64,000 bases of DNA, taken from contig NZ_ABIZ01000001.1 in NCBI RefSeq assembly GCF_000172155.1, positions 6,419,105 through 6,483,104 of the forward strand, read 5' to 3'. A model generated the notes under the pieces. It made no database searches. It was not told the origin of the DNA and was given only the letters and a program-made list of their open reading frames with translations. The position numbers and the translations under genes were made by a program. Source of the stretch: Verrucomicrobium spinosum DSM 4136 = JCM 18804 (GTDB lineage: Bacteria; Verrucomicrobiota; Verrucomicrobiia; Verrucomicrobiales; Verrucomicrobiaceae). This document shows, one piece after another, positions 56,125 through 64,000 of the stretch (its first letter is position 1; every line of letters starts with the position of its first letter).

Positions 56125-56865
56125 ATGGGAGCTTCACGCGACAACTTCATCAAGTACCCCCGCACGCCGCATCTCTTTGGATCAAAGGGCACGGACGATG
56201 ACAAGCACCTGGGGCTCAAGGCCTCGGCGGCGTTTGTCAAAGATCCGTCGCTCATTGTGGAAGAGAAGCTGGACGGCACCAATGTGGGCATTCACTTCCT
56301 CACCAACGGGAAGCTGTTTCTGCAATGTCGCGGGCATGAGATCACAGAGGGCATGCACCCGCAGTATGATCTCTTCAAGCAATGGACCGCCGTGAAACGC
56401 TCCGTGCTGGAGACGATGCTGGCGGACCAGTACATCCTCTTTGGCGAGTGGCTCTATGCGCGGCACAGTGTGCACTATCGCGGTCTGCCACATTACCTCT
56501 TTGAGTTCGACATCTATGACAAAGAGGCCGGGCACTTCCTCTCTCTGGAGCGTCGGCTGGAGCTGTTGGAGGGCACAGGCATCCCCACGGTGCCGGTGCT
56601 GCATGAAGGAGCTGCCACACAGGAGAAGTTGCAGGAGTTGATTGGGGTCTCTGCGTTTGAGGCAGAGTTTGTGCATCCTGGCGCGGGTGCTGTGGATCAT
56701 CGCATGGAGGGTCTGTATCTGCGGACCGAGGCCGATGGCGTGGTCACTGGCCGGGCCAAAATCGTGCGACCGGAGTTCGTGGAGAAGATCAAGGAAAGCA
56801 CGCACTGGCAGCATCAGGTGATGGTGCCGAATGAGCTGGACGCGAATGCCGACATCTGGGCGTAG
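56125..56865 (+). CDS. RNA ligase-like ATP-dependent nucleotidyltransferase
   Basis: A 246-residue covalent nucleotidyltransferase-fold ligase. Motif I with the AMP-accepting lysine K48 is [14 protein letters not shown]. Motif III is [10 protein letters not shown], motif IIIa [11 protein letters not shown], motif [13 protein letters not shown] and motif [10 protein letters not shown]. No OB-fold or other domain follows, as in small RNA ligases. I place it in the RNA ligase (Rnl2-like) group; a DNA ligase cannot be excluded from sequence alone. The start at 56125 is chosen because upstream residues are not family-like. It lies 31 bases before HD-Pnk, which would prepare the ends it seals. Confidence 0.85.
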   Translation: MGASRDNFIKYPRTPHLFGSKGTDDDKHLGLKASAAFVKDPSLIVEEKLDGTNVGIHFLTNGKLFLQCRGHEITEGMHPQYDLFKQWTAVKRSVLETMLADQYILFGEWLYARHSVHYRGLPHYLFEFDIYDKEAGHFLSLERRLELLEGTGIPTVPVLHEGAATQEKLQELIGVSAFEAEFVHPGAGAVDHRMEGLYLRTEADGVVTGRAKIVRPEFVEKIKESTHWQHQVMVPNELDANADIWA

Positions 56866-56896
56866 TGAAATTAGGAATTAGAAATGGAGTGCGGCG

Positions 56897-58015
56897 ATGA
56901 GAGATTGGCAGGACATTTTGAAGGGCTCCAATGAGGAGATCATCCGCTGGGCGGCGGGGAGTGATTGGGCAGATGCCATGCGAGCGTGCCAGCAGGATGC
57001 GATCTGGCATGCGGAGGGGGATGTGTGGACTCACACTCTCATGGTGTGTGCGGAGGTGGAGAAGCTGGAGGGGTACGAGGAACTTGGTCGCGAGGACCAG
57101 CTCAAGCTGCTGTTCACCGCGCTGTTGCATGACTCCGGCAAGCCGGCCACCACCGCACTGGATCCGGAGACCGGGAGGTTGCGGTCATTGAGGCACTCCA
57201 TTGTCGGAGCGAGTCTGGCGCGGGGCGTTTTGGCGGAGCTGGGATGCCCGCTGGAGCTGCGTGAACAGATCGTGCGGCTGGTGCGTTATCACGGTCGGCC
57301 GCCGTATCTCCTGGAGAAGGCGCACCCCGAGCAGGAAGTGATCCGTTTGTCATGTCTGGTGAAGAACCGGCTGCTCCATCTCTTTGCCCTGGCAGACACC
57401 CGGGGTCGCGATGCGGGGGAGACCATGCGGACCGAGGAGATGCTGAACCTCTGGCGCGACGTCGCGGTGGAGCACGGGTGCTATGACGGACCTTATCCTT
57501 TTGCGAATGCGCAGGCGCGGTTCCTGTATTTCCGGGAGGCAGTGGGCGATCTGCACCATGTGCCGCATGAGGATTACAAATGCCGTGTGATCATGATGAG
57601 CGGACTGCCCGGCGTAGGCAAGGACACCTGGCTGGCACGGAGCCGGCCGGAGCTGCCGGTGGTGTCCCTGGACGCGGTGCGGGAGGATCTGGATGTGGAT
57701 GCCACCGACAATCAGGGACGCGTCATTCAGGAGGCGAGAGAGCGTTGCCGCCAGCATCTGCGCGCCGGGGAGGACTTTGCGTTTAACGCGACCAATCTGA
57801 CCGTGAGTTTGAGGAAACGCTGGGTGGATCTGTTTGCCGGGTATGGTGCGTGGATTGAAATCGTGTATCTGGAGGATGAGCTGCGGGCTGTGCTGAAGCG
57901 GAATGCCGGGAGGAAGGATCCGGTGCCCGCGAGGGTGATTGAGAAACTGGCGGGCAAGGTGGAGGTGCCGGATGTGGCGGAGGGGCATCAAGTGAGGTTC
58001 GTGGTGCTTGGTTGA
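56897..58015 (+). CDS. HD-Pnk: HD phosphoesterase fused to polynucleotide kinase
   Basis: The 372-residue protein has an HD domain (about 30-170; WTHTLMVCAEVEKLEG, then LLFTALLHDSGKPATT) and a P-loop kinase domain (about 225-372; VIMMSGLPGVGKDTWLAR, VVSLDAVREDL, FAFNATNLTVSLRKRW). This is the arrangement of Runella HD-Pnk, in which the HD part removes 2',3'-cyclic or 2'/3'-phosphates and the kinase phosphorylates 5'-OH ends. Such healing makes cleaved RNA ready for sealing. It follows the ligase gene by 31 bases with a GGAG site upstream of the ATG, so they form one repair operon. Confidence 0.9.
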   Translation: MRDWQDILKGSNEEIIRWAAGSDWADAMRACQQDAIWHAEGDVWTHTLMVCAEVEKLEGYEELGREDQLKLLFTALLHDSGKPATTALDPETGRLRSLRHSIVGASLARGVLAELGCPLELREQIVRLVRYHGRPPYLLEKAHPEQEVIRLSCLVKNRLLHLFALADTRGRDAGETMRTEEMLNLWRDVAVEHGCYDGPYPFANAQARFLYFREAVGDLHHVPHEDYKCRVIMMSGLPGVGKDTWLARSRPELPVVSLDAVREDLDVDATDNQGRVIQEARERCRQHLRAGEDFAFNATNLTVSLRKRWVDLFAGYGAWIEIVYLEDELRAVLKRNAGRKDPVPARVIEKLAGKVEVPDVAEGHQVRFVVLG

Positions 58016-58085
58016 GGGAGAGCTGATCGGAGTGATGGAGTGGAATGGACGTCATGGGACGTCTGGGGCGTGATTCCGCTTAAAA

Positions 58086-58458
58086 GCCAATGCCATCAGG
58101 GAAAAGGATAGTCTTGCTGTTTTGGGTTGGTGAGCCTCGGAGTGGCGATGGTGCATTCGCTATACCGGTGGCAGGAATGCCACTTCAGAAGGGCCGAAGG
58201 TCCGGCTTCATGCCAGCCTTGGGCAACGCCCAAGGAATAGATGACAAACCAACCATTGAGGGCTGAAGGCCCGGCCTCATCAAGCCTGCCCACGACGAGC
58301 ATCCCTGAATGACGCCGGGCCTACATCCCTCTATCTCCTAAAGGCCTGACGAACCTTGGGCGTTGCCCAAGGTTGGCATGAGACCGGGCCTTCGGCCCTC
58401 CGCTCGTTCCCAAATGGGAGACAATGAGCCTCGCCACTTTTTCCCTGATGGTATTGGT
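58086..58458. mobile_element. 373-bp non-coding element with inverted ends, copy 2
   Basis: It has the same ends as 6448-6775 (GCCAATGCCATCAGGGAAAA left; TTTTTCCCTGATGGTATTGG right) and the same internal blocks, plus about 45 extra bases. The left flank ATTCCGCTTAAAA is half of the AAGCGG-type palindrome, so again the element interrupts a hairpin. No protein is encoded. Confidence 0.7.
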
Positions 58459-58473
58459 CCCGCATGCGGGACG

Positions 58474-58632
58474 GCACTCCAACCCTGCTGCGGAGCTGGG
58501 GCGGTGAATTTGATTGGGCCATTCGGGGAGGAGCCGGATGGGCTCGCGTGAGGTAGCGCAGATTGGCAATCGGCATCAGTTGCCGGAGGGCCAGAAGAGT
58601 GGGGATTGATGATGAGATGCCCAAGGCTACGA
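58474..58632 (+). repeat. About 160-bp direct repeat right of the AAA+/RNA-repair locus
   Basis: The direct copy of 46779-46938. Together they bracket 47058-58015. It begins in CACTCCAACCCTGCTGCGG after a GTCCCGCATGCGGGAC hairpin. The spacer 58016-58984 otherwise holds the 373-bp element and a short palindrome. Confidence 0.8.
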
Positions 58633-58695
58633 ACGGCTTCGATCAGCTTCGCGATAGATTATTTCACCTCTTTGGGCAACTTGGATGCGCAAAGC

Positions 58696-58718
58696 GTTCC
58701 CGGCAAGATGCCGGGAAC
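58696..58718. repeat. GGCAAGATGCC palindrome
   Basis: GTTCCCGGCAAGATGCCGGG and AAC, then CAGCACGCA, matches 16435-16457. Confidence 0.6.
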
Positions 58719-58984
58719 AGCACGCAAGATGCGTGCGCACCCCGGCTGCTGGTTTGGGGGTCATGGGCGCTGGTGGGCTGATAGGGTTATAGGATATCAC
58801 AAGGGACGCGAAAGCGGCGGTTCCCGCACGCACTCCACAGCGACTTCGTCGCCAGGTGTTGGGAGCTCGGAGTATAAAGCTCGCGCTACTGACCAGCGAT
58901 GTCGGAGGAGGGCAACATCGCGTGCCCTCCCCGGCTTTCCCGGATTCCCGCTCTACTGAACTACTGTTTTACCGAGCCACCGAA

Positions 58985-61789
58985 CTACCTTCTCAGCGCG
59001 AGCATGCCGCTGCTGTTCTGTCGCCCGAAGGAAAACACGGCTTCTTCGAGCTGGGCCTGCAGTTCCTTGAGCACGTCTTTGTCGGTCACTTTCTGCTCGG
59101 CTTTGTCCTGGATGTAGATGGCATCCAGAGCGACGCCTTTTTCGGTATTGATGCGGGCATGGCAGATGTTCAGGCCGAGCTGGCCGATAGCCATGAAGAT
59201 GTCATAGAGGAGACCGATGCGGTCCAGGGCCTGGATCTCGATGACGTTGTAGTCGGTGGTGAGATCGTTGTTGATGTACACGCGCTGGGGCACCTCAGCG
59301 GCAACGTCTTCCAGCCCTTTCAACGAGCGGCGGTTTTCCTGGATGGCCTGACTGAAGTCGAACTCGCCAGTTTCAAAGGAGGTCTTCACGCTGGACTCCA
59401 CGCGGGCCTTGGTGCGCTCGTTGGTGACCGGGGAGAAGTCGGTGCGGCAGACGCGGAAGACGTCCAACACGACGTCATCACTGCGCTGGTAGAGATCCGC
59501 ACTCAGAATGTTGATGTTCTGAGCGGCGAGGGCGCCGGCGATGCGGGCGAGGAGGAGGTGACGGTCCCAACAGCAAACGATGAGCTCGCTGCAGCCCTGC
59601 TCGGGGTGCTCCACCCAAGTGAGGGCGGGGAGGAGGTCCTCCTGCGAGGTCCCTTTGGCCACGTTGCGGAAGAAGCCGCGGAAGGCCTCGATGTGGAAGG
59701 CGATGATGTCTGGGCTGCGGAAGTTGAAATAACTCCGCGGCATGTGCTGAAAGTGCGCGGCGATCTCGCGCTCGTAGTAGGAGTCCAGCTTCTTGCGCAC
59801 CTCCCCCTGGAGCTCCTCCAGCGGGGCGGTGATGCTGCTGATGAAGTCGGACGGATCGTTCAGATAGCGAACCGTGTTGTGGTACAGGTGGAGGATGAGG
59901 CTCTCCTTCCAGGAGTTCCAGCTCTTGTCGCTGGTTCCCCGGGAGTCGGCCAGGGTCATGACGAGCAGGGCGTCCAGGTTCTGCTTGTTTCGCATGATCC
60001 CGGCGAACTCGGAGACCACCTTGGGGTCGTCCAGGTTCTTCGTGGTGGCGGTGCGGTAGAGCGTGAGGTGGTGGTCCACCAGGAACATGAGGAGCTGGCG
60101 GCGGGAGCCCTTGATCTGGAGGCGGCGGCACACGCGGTTGGCCAGCTCGGCGCTGGCGTCCGTGTGGGTGTTCGTATTGAGCGCACGGCCGGAGTCATGC
60201 AGGAGCAGGGCCATGTACATGATGTAGGGCTCCTGCATCTCGCGGAAGAGGCGCTTGTAAAGCTCCATGCCCTTCTGCGGGGTGGCATCGGCCAGTTCGT
60301 CCATCTTGTCGATGGTGCGCAGGGTGTGCTCATCCGCCGTGTAGCGGTGGAAGAACTCATGCTGCACCAGGCAGGTGAGCGCGCCGAACTCCGGCATGTA
60401 CCGGCCGAGGAAGCCCACGCGGTGCATCTGGCGGAGCACGCGGGACACATCCCCACGCTGGCTGAGGATGGCCTCAAAGCTCTCCCGCACCGCCTTGTTG
60501 TAGCGGAAGGTGATGTTGATGAGCGCCCAGCTCTGCTGGACCAGATGAAACAACTCCGGACTCAGGCGCAGATGGCGCTGCTGGGTGTGCACGAAGAGGC
60601 GCATGAGCCGCGGCGGATCCTCCACGAAGATCTTTGGGTGCTCTGCGTAGAGGCGGTCATTCTTGGCCACAAAGCCGTCGAACTTCTCCACCTTGGGCAC
60701 GGTCTTGCGCAGCAGGCGGGCCACCAGGCTGGGCTTCCCATTCTCCACAGCCTGCAGGTGGTAGCGGTCCATCAGCTCACTGCAGCGGTGCAGCATGTTG
60801 CTGCTGTGCATGTAGTAGTCCCGCATGAAGACCTCAATGCGGTTGAGGATCTTTTTCTGGCGATAGCCCAGGTTCGTGGCCACAACACCCTGGAGGCGGA
60901 GCGTGAGCACATCGCTCTCGCGCTTCTCGATGTAGTGCATCTCCGTGCGCACGCGGAGGATGAAGTCGTAGGCGCGCTCCATGTCCTTGAGCGAGGTGGC
61001 GGGGAATTCCGCCTTCTTCACGATCTCCTTGAGGTCAATCGTGCGGTACTTGGCGTAGGACATCCAGAGGGCGTTGTGGTAGTCGCGCAGACCGCCGCAG
61101 CCGTTTTTTACATTCGGCTCCTGCACGGAGGCGGTGTCCTCGTGCTTCGCGTGGCGCTCGGCCAGGTCCTTCTGGCGCATCTGGAGGAACTCGATGTCGC
61201 GCCCGTCCATGCACTCCTTGTCGAAGCGCTGCTCCAGCTCGGCAAAAGGCTCCGGATCTCCGGAGACGAGCCGCGCCTCGATGAGGGCGGTCTTCACCTG
61301 GTTGTCGCTGTTGGCCTGCTTGATGGTCTCCCCCACGCTGCGGGTGGAGGAGTCCCCCACCTTGAAGCCGGAGTCCCAGAGCATGGTGAGGAAGGAGGAA
61401 ACAAGCTGGGCCAGTCCGGCGGGGCTCTGGCTGCTGTTGCCCGAGAGGAGGAAGAGCACGTCCACGTCACTGCCCGGGTTCATCTGGCGGCGGCCGTAGC
61501 CCCCGGTGGCCACGAGGCTTATCTTCGTCTTCGCCAGCATGCCAGCATCTGCCCCCAGCAGCATTTCATGCCAGAGATGCTTCAGCACGGCATCGATGAG
61601 ATCCGAGCGCATGCGGCAGATCTCCATGCCGCTGCCGCCAGCCCGGTGCAGCATGCGCAGCCGCGCCTCCTCCACCTTGCGGAACCTCTTGAAGGCCCGG
61701 AGCACCTCCGTGTTGGACCTGGACTTGCCGGTCGTGTTGGCGAGGGCTTCCCGGGCGCGGGTGGAGAGCTTCTTGATGAGCTGGGGCAT
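58985..61789 (-). CDS. glnD: PII uridylyltransferase / uridylyl-removing enzyme (GlnD-like)
   Basis: GlnD senses glutamine and adds or removes UMP on PII proteins. The 934-residue chain has the nucleotidyltransferase motif TGGYGRRQMNPGSDVDVLFL (about 92-111), then NVKNGCGGLRDYHNALW. An HD domain has HRYTADEHTLRTI and MALLLHDSGRAL, in which the usual I-x-K after HD is S-x-R. Two C-terminal ACT domains follow (HLLLARIAGALAAQNINILS; VIEIQALDRIGLLYDIFMAI). Length and order fit GlnD. It lies 52 bases after apt on the same strand. PII/amtB genes are not in the window. Confidence 0.93.
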   Translation of the reverse strand: MPQLIKKLSTRAREALANTTGKSRSNTEVLRAFKRFRKVEEARLRMLHRAGGSGMEICRMRSDLIDAVLKHLWHEMLLGADAGMLAKTKISLVATGGYGRRQMNPGSDVDVLFLLSGNSSQSPAGLAQLVSSFLTMLWDSGFKVGDSSTRSVGETIKQANSDNQVKTALIEARLVSGDPEPFAELEQRFDKECMDGRDIEFLQMRQKDLAERHAKHEDTASVQEPNVKNGCGGLRDYHNALWMSYAKYRTIDLKEIVKKAEFPATSLKDMERAYDFILRVRTEMHYIEKRESDVLTLRLQGVVATNLGYRQKKILNRIEVFMRDYYMHSSNMLHRCSELMDRYHLQAVENGKPSLVARLLRKTVPKVEKFDGFVAKNDRLYAEHPKIFVEDPPRLMRLFVHTQQRHLRLSPELFHLVQQSWALINITFRYNKAVRESFEAILSQRGDVSRVLRQMHRVGFLGRYMPEFGALTCLVQHEFFHRYTADEHTLRTIDKMDELADATPQKGMELYKRLFREMQEPYIMYMALLLHDSGRALNTNTHTDASAELANRVCRRLQIKGSRRQLLMFLVDHHLTLYRTATTKNLDDPKVVSEFAGIMRNKQNLDALLVMTLADSRGTSDKSWNSWKESLILHLYHNTVRYLNDPSDFISSITAPLEELQGEVRKKLDSYYEREIAAHFQHMPRSYFNFRSPDIIAFHIEAFRGFFRNVAKGTSQEDLLPALTWVEHPEQGCSELIVCCWDRHLLLARIAGALAAQNINILSADLYQRSDDVVLDVFRVCRTDFSPVTNERTKARVESSVKTSFETGEFDFSQAIQENRRSLKGLEDVAAEVPQRVYINNDLTTDYNVIEIQALDRIGLLYDIFMAIGQLGLNICHARINTEKGVALDAIYIQDKAEQKVTDKDVLKELQAQLEEAVFSFGRQNSSGMLALRR

Positions 61790-61841
61790 GTGGGACGGCT
61801 GAAGGAAAATTTACGCTGGGAAAGTCTGAGGGGTAAGGGGG

Positions 61842-62378
61842 TCAGAAGGCGAGCACAGACTTCACCGGGCCGAAGCGGGTGATCTTTTCCCGCCCGCTGA
61901 GGAAGGCCAGCTCAATGAAAAACACTGAGCCCAGCAGGGTGGCCCCCATGGCCTGCACCAGTTCCAGCGCCGCGCCCGCGGTGCCGCCGGTGGCCAGCAG
62001 ATCATCTGCCAACACCACCCGCTCGCCGGGCAGGAGGGCGTCCTCATGCATCTCCAGCGAGGCGGTGCCGTACTCCAGGGCGTAGTCCACCCCACGGGTC
62101 TTCCAGGGGAGCTTGCCCCGCTTCCGGGCGGGAATGAAGCCGCAGCCCAGGCGGGCGGCCAGCATGGCACCGAAGATGAAACCGCGGGCATCGATACCCA
62201 CCACCTTGTCCACTGTACCCCATTCTGCCGAGGCCTCCACCATGGCGTCCACGGCCAGTTTCAGGAGGTCGGCGTCCGCCAGCACGGGTGTGATGTCCTT
62301 AAAAAGCACCCCGGCCTGGGGGAAGTCCGGCACATCGCGAATGGCAGTCTGGAGGCGGAGGAGGGAGTCTTCGTTCAT
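61842..62378 (-). CDS. apt: Adenine phosphoribosyltransferase
   Basis: It salvages adenine to AMP using PRPP. The N-terminal block IRDVPDFPQAGVLFKDITPV is diagnostic, as are KVVGIDARGFIFGAMLAARL and the PRPP-binding loop RVVLADDLLATGGTAGAAL. Length is 178 residues, normal for the family. It is the first gene of an apt-glnD pair and divergent from the hemX-like gene, with about 170 bases between them. Confidence 0.96.
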   Translation of the reverse strand: MNEDSLLRLQTAIRDVPDFPQAGVLFKDITPVLADADLLKLAVDAMVEASAEWGTVDKVVGIDARGFIFGAMLAARLGCGFIPARKRGKLPWKTRGVDYALEYGTASLEMHEDALLPGERVVLADDLLATGGTAGAALELVQAMGATLLGSVFFIELAFLSGREKITRFGPVKSVLAF

Positions 62379-62548
62379 GACGGGTCAGGAGGGGCGGGCC
62401 AAAGTGCATGCGCGAGGGCCAAGGGCAAGCACGTAGAATAGGGAGAGCAGACAGCGGGCCTTTCACCAGCCCGTAAGAGCCACTTCCTCTGCGGAAAGCC
62501 CGTCCCGCGCTCGACATCCCCCGCTGTTTGGTCCACATTTCCAATCCC

Positions 62549-63328
62549 ATGGAACTCACCCGCCTGCTCCTGATCCTCTCCACTGTCGCCTTCGTGGTGG
62601 GCGTGGTGCATGCGATCGCCGCCCTGCGGGCCGGACGCTGGCAGGAGAACAAGTGGCAGTTTCTCCCCATGGCGGTAGGCTTCGCATTCCAGTGCGCCTT
62701 CCTCTACCTGCGTGGGGAGATGCATGCCCGTTGCCCGCTCACGAGCCAGTTTGAGGTCTTCATCTTCATTGGTTGGTGCATTGTTCTGCTCTATTTCCTG
62801 GTGGGGGCCACCTACCGGCTCTCCCTGTTGGGCCTATTCACCGCACCCTTGATCGCCATTCTTCAGACACTGGCGCTCCTCATGCCGGACAACCCCGGGG
62901 CCGTGAAGCACGTAAAAATGTCTGTATGGGAGCATCTGCACGCCCCGCTGGCGATGATCGCCTACGCCGCCTTCGCCCTGGCGTGCATCACCGGCGTGAT
63001 GTTCCTCCTGCAGGATCATCTGCTGAAGAAGCACCGCATCCACGCCCTCTTCCGCCAGCTCCCGCCCATTCATCACCTCTCCCGGGCCATCATGCGCATG
63101 GTCGCGCTGGGCGTGCTGCTGCTGGCGGTGGCCATGATCTCCACATTCAAGATCCACCTGGCCATCAGTGCGGTGAAAATGACCGTCTCCTGGAGCATCC
63201 TGGGTCTCTACACGGTGATCCTGCTGCTGATGTGGCGCCATACGCTCTCCGCCCGCCACACGGCCTGGCTCTCCGTGCTGGGCTTCATGGTCCCCTTTCT
63301 TTCCCTCTGGGTCGTGATCGGCCGATAG
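62549..63328 (+). CDS. HemX/CcsA-like integral membrane protein
   Basis: A 259-residue protein with about eight hydrophobic helices and the CcsA/HemX-type pattern (RCPLTSQFEVFIFIGWCIVL; HAPLAMIAYAAFALACITGV). The start at 62549 (MELTRLLLILSTV) is preferred to 62528. In many bacteria such a gene precedes hemA and affects glutamyl-tRNA reductase levels or haem handling; here hemA starts 91 bases downstream on the same strand. A cytochrome c assembly role is the alternative. Confidence 0.85.
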   Translation: MELTRLLLILSTVAFVVGVVHAIAALRAGRWQENKWQFLPMAVGFAFQCAFLYLRGEMHARCPLTSQFEVFIFIGWCIVLLYFLVGATYRLSLLGLFTAPLIAILQTLALLMPDNPGAVKHVKMSVWEHLHAPLAMIAYAAFALACITGVMFLLQDHLLKKHRIHALFRQLPPIHHLSRAIMRMVALGVLLLAVAMISTFKIHLAISAVKMTVSWSILGLYTVILLLMWRHTLSARHTAWLSVLGFMVPFLSLWVVIGR

Positions 63329-63418
63329 CCCGCCCCTTTCCTTCCGTTCTTTTACGCCCCGCCTCCCCCACTGTCTCCCTTCCCCCCCAACGCCTCCGCT
63401 TCTCATTCCCCACCCTCC

Positions 63419-64000
63419 ATGCTTCTCTGTCTTGGCCTGAACCATCGCACGACTCCCATCGAGTTGCGTGAGCGGCTGGCGTTTGCCGAAAGCAAGCAGC
63501 CCGAGGCAGCGCAGCAGATCAAGAATCTGCCGGGCTTTGAGGAGAGCACGGTCATCTCCACGTGCAACCGGGTGGAGATCTTCACCTCATGCGATCACAA
63601 CAGCCCTGAGCAGGGGCTGGCGGTCCTGCACGACTACCTGGTGAACCATTTCCAGCTCACCCCCGCCCAGCGGGAGGCACTCACCACGTACAAACTGAGC
63701 CACGCCGATGCCGCGCGCCATCTCTTCCGCGTGGTGAGCGGGCTGGACTCCATGGTGCTGGGGGAGACGGAGATCTTTGGCCAGGTGAAAGCCGCCTACA
63801 ATGTGGCGCTCAAGGCCGGGGCCACAGGCCGCACGCTCAACAAGCTCTTCCAGCGTGCCTTCAGTGTGGGCAAGCAGGTGCGCAATGGCACGAACATCCA
63901 GCGCGGCTCCACCTCTGTGGGCAGCGTCGCAGTGGACCTGGCGGAGAAGATCTTTGACCTGAGCCAGTGCCGCGTGCTCTTGATCGGTGCTGGCGAAATG
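63419..64000 (+). CDS. hemA: Glutamyl-tRNA reductase (N-terminal part, runs off window)
   Basis: HemA reduces glutamyl-tRNA to glutamate-1-semialdehyde, the first step of C5 haem synthesis. The 194 visible residues open with MLLCLGLNHRTTPIELRERL and carry the catalytic C49 in VISTCNRVEIF. The family blocks VVSGLDSMVLGETEIFGQVK and RNGTNIQRGSTSVGSVAVDL follow, then the start of the NADPH-binding domain (VLLIGAGEM). The frame is open to the right edge, so the C-terminal half is outside. Confidence 0.96.
   Translation, partial: MLLCLGLNHRTTPIELRERLAFAESKQPEAAQQIKNLPGFEESTVISTCNRVEIFTSCDHNSPEQGLAVLHDYLVNHFQLTPAQREALTTYKLSHADAARHLFRVVSGLDSMVLGETEIFGQVKAAYNVALKAGATGRTLNKLFQRAFSVGKQVRNGTNIQRGSTSVGSVAVDLAEKIFDLSQCRVLLIGAGEM

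Noticed and set aside
58856-61882. A 1008-residue open frame on the plus strand
   Set aside because: It lies antisense to glnD, whose product has clear motifs along its whole length; the plus-strand translation is Val/Leu/His/Gly-rich low-complexity, as expected for the complement of a high-GC gene.

Overview
The window looks like part of a chromosome from a verrucomicrobium, probably Verrucomicrobium or a close relative. The signs are high-GC coding DNA with few clear Shine-Dalgarno sites, DUF1080 and PQQ-like beta-propeller secreted proteins, a delta-60-repeat surface protein, a type III secretion chaperone next to housekeeping genes, and intergenic spaces packed with palindromic repeats. 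The assignment rests on gene content, not on a database match.

Layout. 1-0.9 kb: the end of a type III secretion-like locus (unknown partial gene plus CesT-type chaperone). 1.5-4.7 kb: a compact nuoD-nuoE-nuoF operon without nuoA/B/C or nuoG beside it. 5-16.3 kb: mostly secreted or small proteins (serine hydrolase, YCII, DUF1801, DUF1080, metzincin-like protease, giant delta-60 protein). 16.6-29 kb: serine dehydratase and a probable hydroxyproline/collagen-peptide utilisation locus. It holds a DapA-family deaminase candidate, Xaa-Pro aminopeptidase, proline racemase/hydroxyproline epimerase, an S9 prolyl peptidase with a VHL-like beta domain, a POT peptide transporter, a DadA-like FAD oxidase and a PAS-AraC regulator. 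29.4-35.7 kb: two PQQ-like propellers, pgsA, moaE and gnd. 36.4-43.5 kb: a decayed gene and a glycan-building cluster (two glycosyltransferases and a sulfotransferase). 44-46.3 kb: an EF-G paralogue behind a terminator-like leader hairpin.

47.1-58.0 kb is the most unusual part. Three tandem Clp/HSP100-like double-AAA+ proteins are encoded on the minus strand; the first carries a C-terminal helical plus PCRF-like domain resembling peptide-chain release factors but without the GGQ domain. Divergent from them are an RNA ligase-like nucleotidyltransferase and an HD-Pnk end-healing enzyme. All three AAA+ proteins have a degenerate first ATPase domain and lack the aromatic pore loop of the second. 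I infer a ribosome- or RNA-damage recognition and repair machine. The locus lies between two direct repeats of about 160 bp.

59-64 kb: housekeeping genes glnD, apt, a hemX/ccsA-like membrane protein and the start of hemA. Intergenic DNA holds at least six repeat families, including a 177-bp MITE (two copies with 24-26-bp inverted ends starting in TA) and a 328/373-bp element with about 22-bp inverted ends.
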